DNA from: Thermoplasmatota archaeon | GTDB lineage: Archaea; Thermoplasmatota; JAQUQK01 | Assembly: GCA_028716125.1 (NCBI GenBank) | Contig: JAQUQK010000130.1 | Coordinates: 1-5,672, forward strand | Reading direction: 5' to 3' | DNA length: 5,672 nt | The notes under the pieces: model-generated | Databases searched by the model: none | What the model saw: only the letters and a program-made list of their open reading frames with translations | Told to the model about the DNA's origin: nothing | Part shown: piece after piece, positions 4,892 to 5,672 of the stretch | Numbering within the stretch: the first letter of the stretch is position 1 | How the letters are laid out: every line of letters begins with the position of its first letter | Position numbers and translations under genes: made by a program

Positions 4892-4932
4892 GAGGACTCC
4901 TAAGTTTGCAAGGTAGAACTTACACGGAGCAA

Positions 4933-4972
4933 ATCCTAAGAACTCTTAAATTGCTCTTAAAGTCATCCTATC
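4933..4972. promoter_or_regulatory. Phased array of four 8-bp repeats, candidate operator
   Basis: Plus-strand sites ATCCTAAG (4933), CTCTTAAA (4943), CTCTTAAA (4954) and ATCCTATC (4965) start 10, 11 and 11 bases apart, that is, on one helix face. The last overlaps the -10 box. A further CTCCTAAG lies at 4897-4904 next to the ribosome site. RHH repressors of the MetJ/Arc type bind such short, regularly spaced sites. Confidence 0.5.
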
Positions 4973-4992
4973 ACAATCATTCGCCTTGTCAA
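4965..4992 (-). promoter_or_regulatory. Promoter of the leftward small-gene cluster
   Basis: Read leftward: TTGACA (4992-4987, perfect -35), a 16-base spacer ending TGA, then TAGGAT (4970-4965). The TG one base before the -10 makes it an extended -10 element. The 52-aa gene starts about 74 bases downstream. Confidence 0.7.
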
Positions 4993-5000
4993 TCCATGCA

Positions 5001-5053
5001 GGGCCATAGGATGTACTGAGGAACGAAGCGCATCATTCGTGAACGATGCGTCC
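5001..5053 (+). repeat. Dispersed palindromic repeat, second full copy
   Basis: GGCCATAGGATGTACTGAGG is followed by AACGAAGCGCATCATTCG and GAACGATGCGTC. It is close to the copy at 3926-3977 and in the same orientation, differing mainly at GTACT for GCGCT, which weakens the hairpin. It begins eight bases from the -35 of the leftward cluster. Confidence 0.8.
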
Positions 5054-5084
5054 CTTCTGTCATGGGCGACCGTTCAACACGGCA

Positions 5085-5210
5085 TTACCGGCCATGCTGT
5101 TCGCGCCGCCCCAATCCTTCGGCGATGAACGCCAACACCAAGGCGTTCAGGCTCACGCCTTCTTGCTTGGCGCGGGCGGCAAGCTTGGCGTGCGGGGATT
5201 TGGGCAGCCG
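5085..5210 (-). pseudogene. HicB-like antitoxin, C-terminal remnant
   Basis: The last 41 codons of a leftward gene read RLPKSPHAKLAARAKQEGVS and then LNALVLAFIAEGLGRREQHG, ending in TAA at 5087-5085. The 'LPKSxHxxLAxxAxxEGVSLN' pattern is typical of the C-terminal RHH-like domain of HicB-type antitoxins. Upstream of the Arg the homology stops exactly where a 110-bp palindromic element begins. The frame continues by chance through the element to a TTG at 5336 inside a terminator, which is not a credible start. The N-terminal HicB domain and any HicA toxin are absent, so this is best read as a gene truncated by insertion or by capture. Confidence 0.6.
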
Positions 5211-5211
5211 G

Positions 5212-5321
5212 GTAGGGTGGGCAGACGGCTCTATCGTCTGCCCACGCGGAACTTGGCGCAAGTCGGTGGGCAGGCAAAAAGCCTGTCCTGAGCCTGTCGA
5301 AGGGACGCCTGCCCACCCTAC
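5212..5321. mobile_element. 110-bp palindromic miniature element with 13-bp terminal inverted repeats
   Basis: GTAGGGTGGGCAG (5212-5224) and CTGCCCACCCTAC (5309-5321) are perfect inverted ends. Inside are a hairpin GTGGGCAGACG (5217-5227) with CGTCTGCCCAC (5235-5245) and a second one GTGGGCAGGC (5266-5275) with GCCTGCCCAC (5307-5316). It carries no gene. No clear target-site duplication is visible. The composition resembles GTAGGGTGGGC-type repeats found scattered in environmental proteobacteria. Confidence 0.65.
5282..5304. repeat. CCTGTCCTGAGCCTGTCGAAGGG-type repeat, inverted partner at 5421-5444
   Basis: The stretch CCTGTCCTGAGCC followed by TGTCGAAGGG lies within the 110-bp element. A near reverse complement, CCCTTCGGCATGG followed by CTCAGGACAGG, occurs at 5421-5444. 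This is a widely dispersed bacterial intergenic repeat of unknown role. Confidence 0.6.
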
Positions 5322-5334
5322 AATTTCAGGCCAC

Positions 5335-5364
5335 AAAAAACCGCCCGAAAGGGCGGTTTTTTTT
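5335..5364. terminator. Strong bidirectional intrinsic terminator
   Basis: AAAAAACCGCCC (5335-5346) pairs with GGGCGGTTTTTT (5351-5362) around a GAAA tetraloop, with eight T residues to 5364 on the plus strand and a T-run on the minus strand as well. It separates the antitoxin remnant from the DNA to the right. Confidence 0.85.
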
Positions 5365-5371
5365 CGATCCT

Positions 5372-5418
5372 AGCCAACGCGATGAGAAACGAAGTGCGTC
5401 AATTGCGAACGATGCGCC
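5372..5418 (+). repeat. Dispersed palindromic repeat, diverged copy
   Basis: GATGAGAAACGAAGTGCGTC and AATTGCGAACGATGCGCC correspond to the right two-thirds of the copies at 3926 and 5001. The left side is degraded. Confidence 0.65.
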
Positions 5419-5566
5419 TCCCCTTCGGCATGGCTCAGGACAGGTTTCGTCGGATTATCTTATCGGCCTCTTGCTTTTGCGATCCGTGTTCGTGTCGCGG
5501 TCTTGGATGTTTCGTTGGTCTTGGCCGTTGCTACGCAGCCCCTTAAAACCGTCATTCCGCACCCCC

Positions 5567-5672
5567 CTATCCCGAACTGGCATACAGGGCGACATAGCGA
5601 TCCCCGAGGAGCGCAAGCAGGGCGCGTTGGTGGGATTTGAGGTTCAGCACGGCTTCGGCGAGTGTCGGGAGG
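5567..5672 (-). CDS. Unidentified protein, C-terminal fragment
   Basis: The last 34 codons of a leftward gene entering from the right edge read LPTLAEAVLNLKSHQRALLA and then LLGDRYVALYASSG, ending in TAG at 5569-5567. Codons are strongly GC-ending, like a resident gene. The segment is helical and leucine-rich with a short aromatic tail (DRYVALYASSG). I do not recognise the family. No terminator is visible within 100 bases after the stop. Confidence 0.5.
   Translation of the reverse strand, partial: LPTLAEAVLNLKSHQRALLALLGDRYVALYASSG

Noticed and set aside
4689..4916. 75-codon plus-strand Ser-rich frame
   Set aside because: It lies opposite the 52-aa gene, has no good ribosome site and is compositionally biased; the minus-strand frame has an AGGAG site and a promoter.
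5459..5587. 42-codon minus-strand frame starting inside the end of the right-edge gene (MPVRDRGVRN..., hydrophilic, ending KRPIR)
   Set aside because: It overlaps the end of the 5567-5672 gene in another frame, has no ribosome site, and low-complexity polar residues; probably chance, though it could be a small protein or the true tail if a frameshift exists.

Overview
The window looks like plasmid or plasmid-derived DNA from a gammaproteobacterial methylotroph, probably a Methylococcaceae-type methanotroph. The GC-rich pair hxlA-hxlB encodes the two signature enzymes of the ribulose monophosphate (RuMP) cycle. Right beside it lies a complete iteron replicon of the Rep_3 (RepB/RepE-like) class. 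The organism is inferred from the pathway and codon style only; I could not search a database.

Left part (1-1327). The first 59 bases hold the start of a leftward gene, probably a SAM-dependent methyltransferase. A rightward gene at 409-663 encodes a small exported protein with a coiled-coil tail. The rest is intergenic DNA with dispersed repeats and hairpins, followed by the hxl promoter region. Middle part (1328-2592). hxlA (3-hexulose-6-phosphate synthase) and hxlB (6-phospho-3-hexuloisomerase) form a tight two-gene operon closed by a textbook terminator. Together they fix formaldehyde onto ribulose 5-phosphate and isomerise the product to fructose 6-phosphate.

Replicon (2610-3925). The leftward rep gene converges on hxlB. 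Upstream of it lie a perfect 30-bp inverted repeat that covers the likely rep promoter, three more iterons with about 20-21-bp spacing, two DnaA boxes, an A/T-rich stretch and one distal iteron. This is the expected layout of an origin with an autorepressing initiator.

Accessory part (3926-5672). Two direct copies of a dispersed 50-bp palindromic repeat bracket a leftward cluster of four small genes. In transcription order these encode a 52-aa acidic protein, a 40-aa arginine-rich protein, an 86-aa ribbon-helix-helix (RHH)-like protein and an 82-aa protein with two membrane segments. The 52-aa and 40-aa frames are short and easily missed. A good promoter with a phased array of 8-bp repeats precedes the cluster, and a strong terminator separates the last two genes. 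To the right are a HicB-like antitoxin remnant cut by a 110-bp palindromic element, a GC-rich bidirectional terminator, more repeat copies, and the 3' end of an unidentified leftward gene at the window edge.
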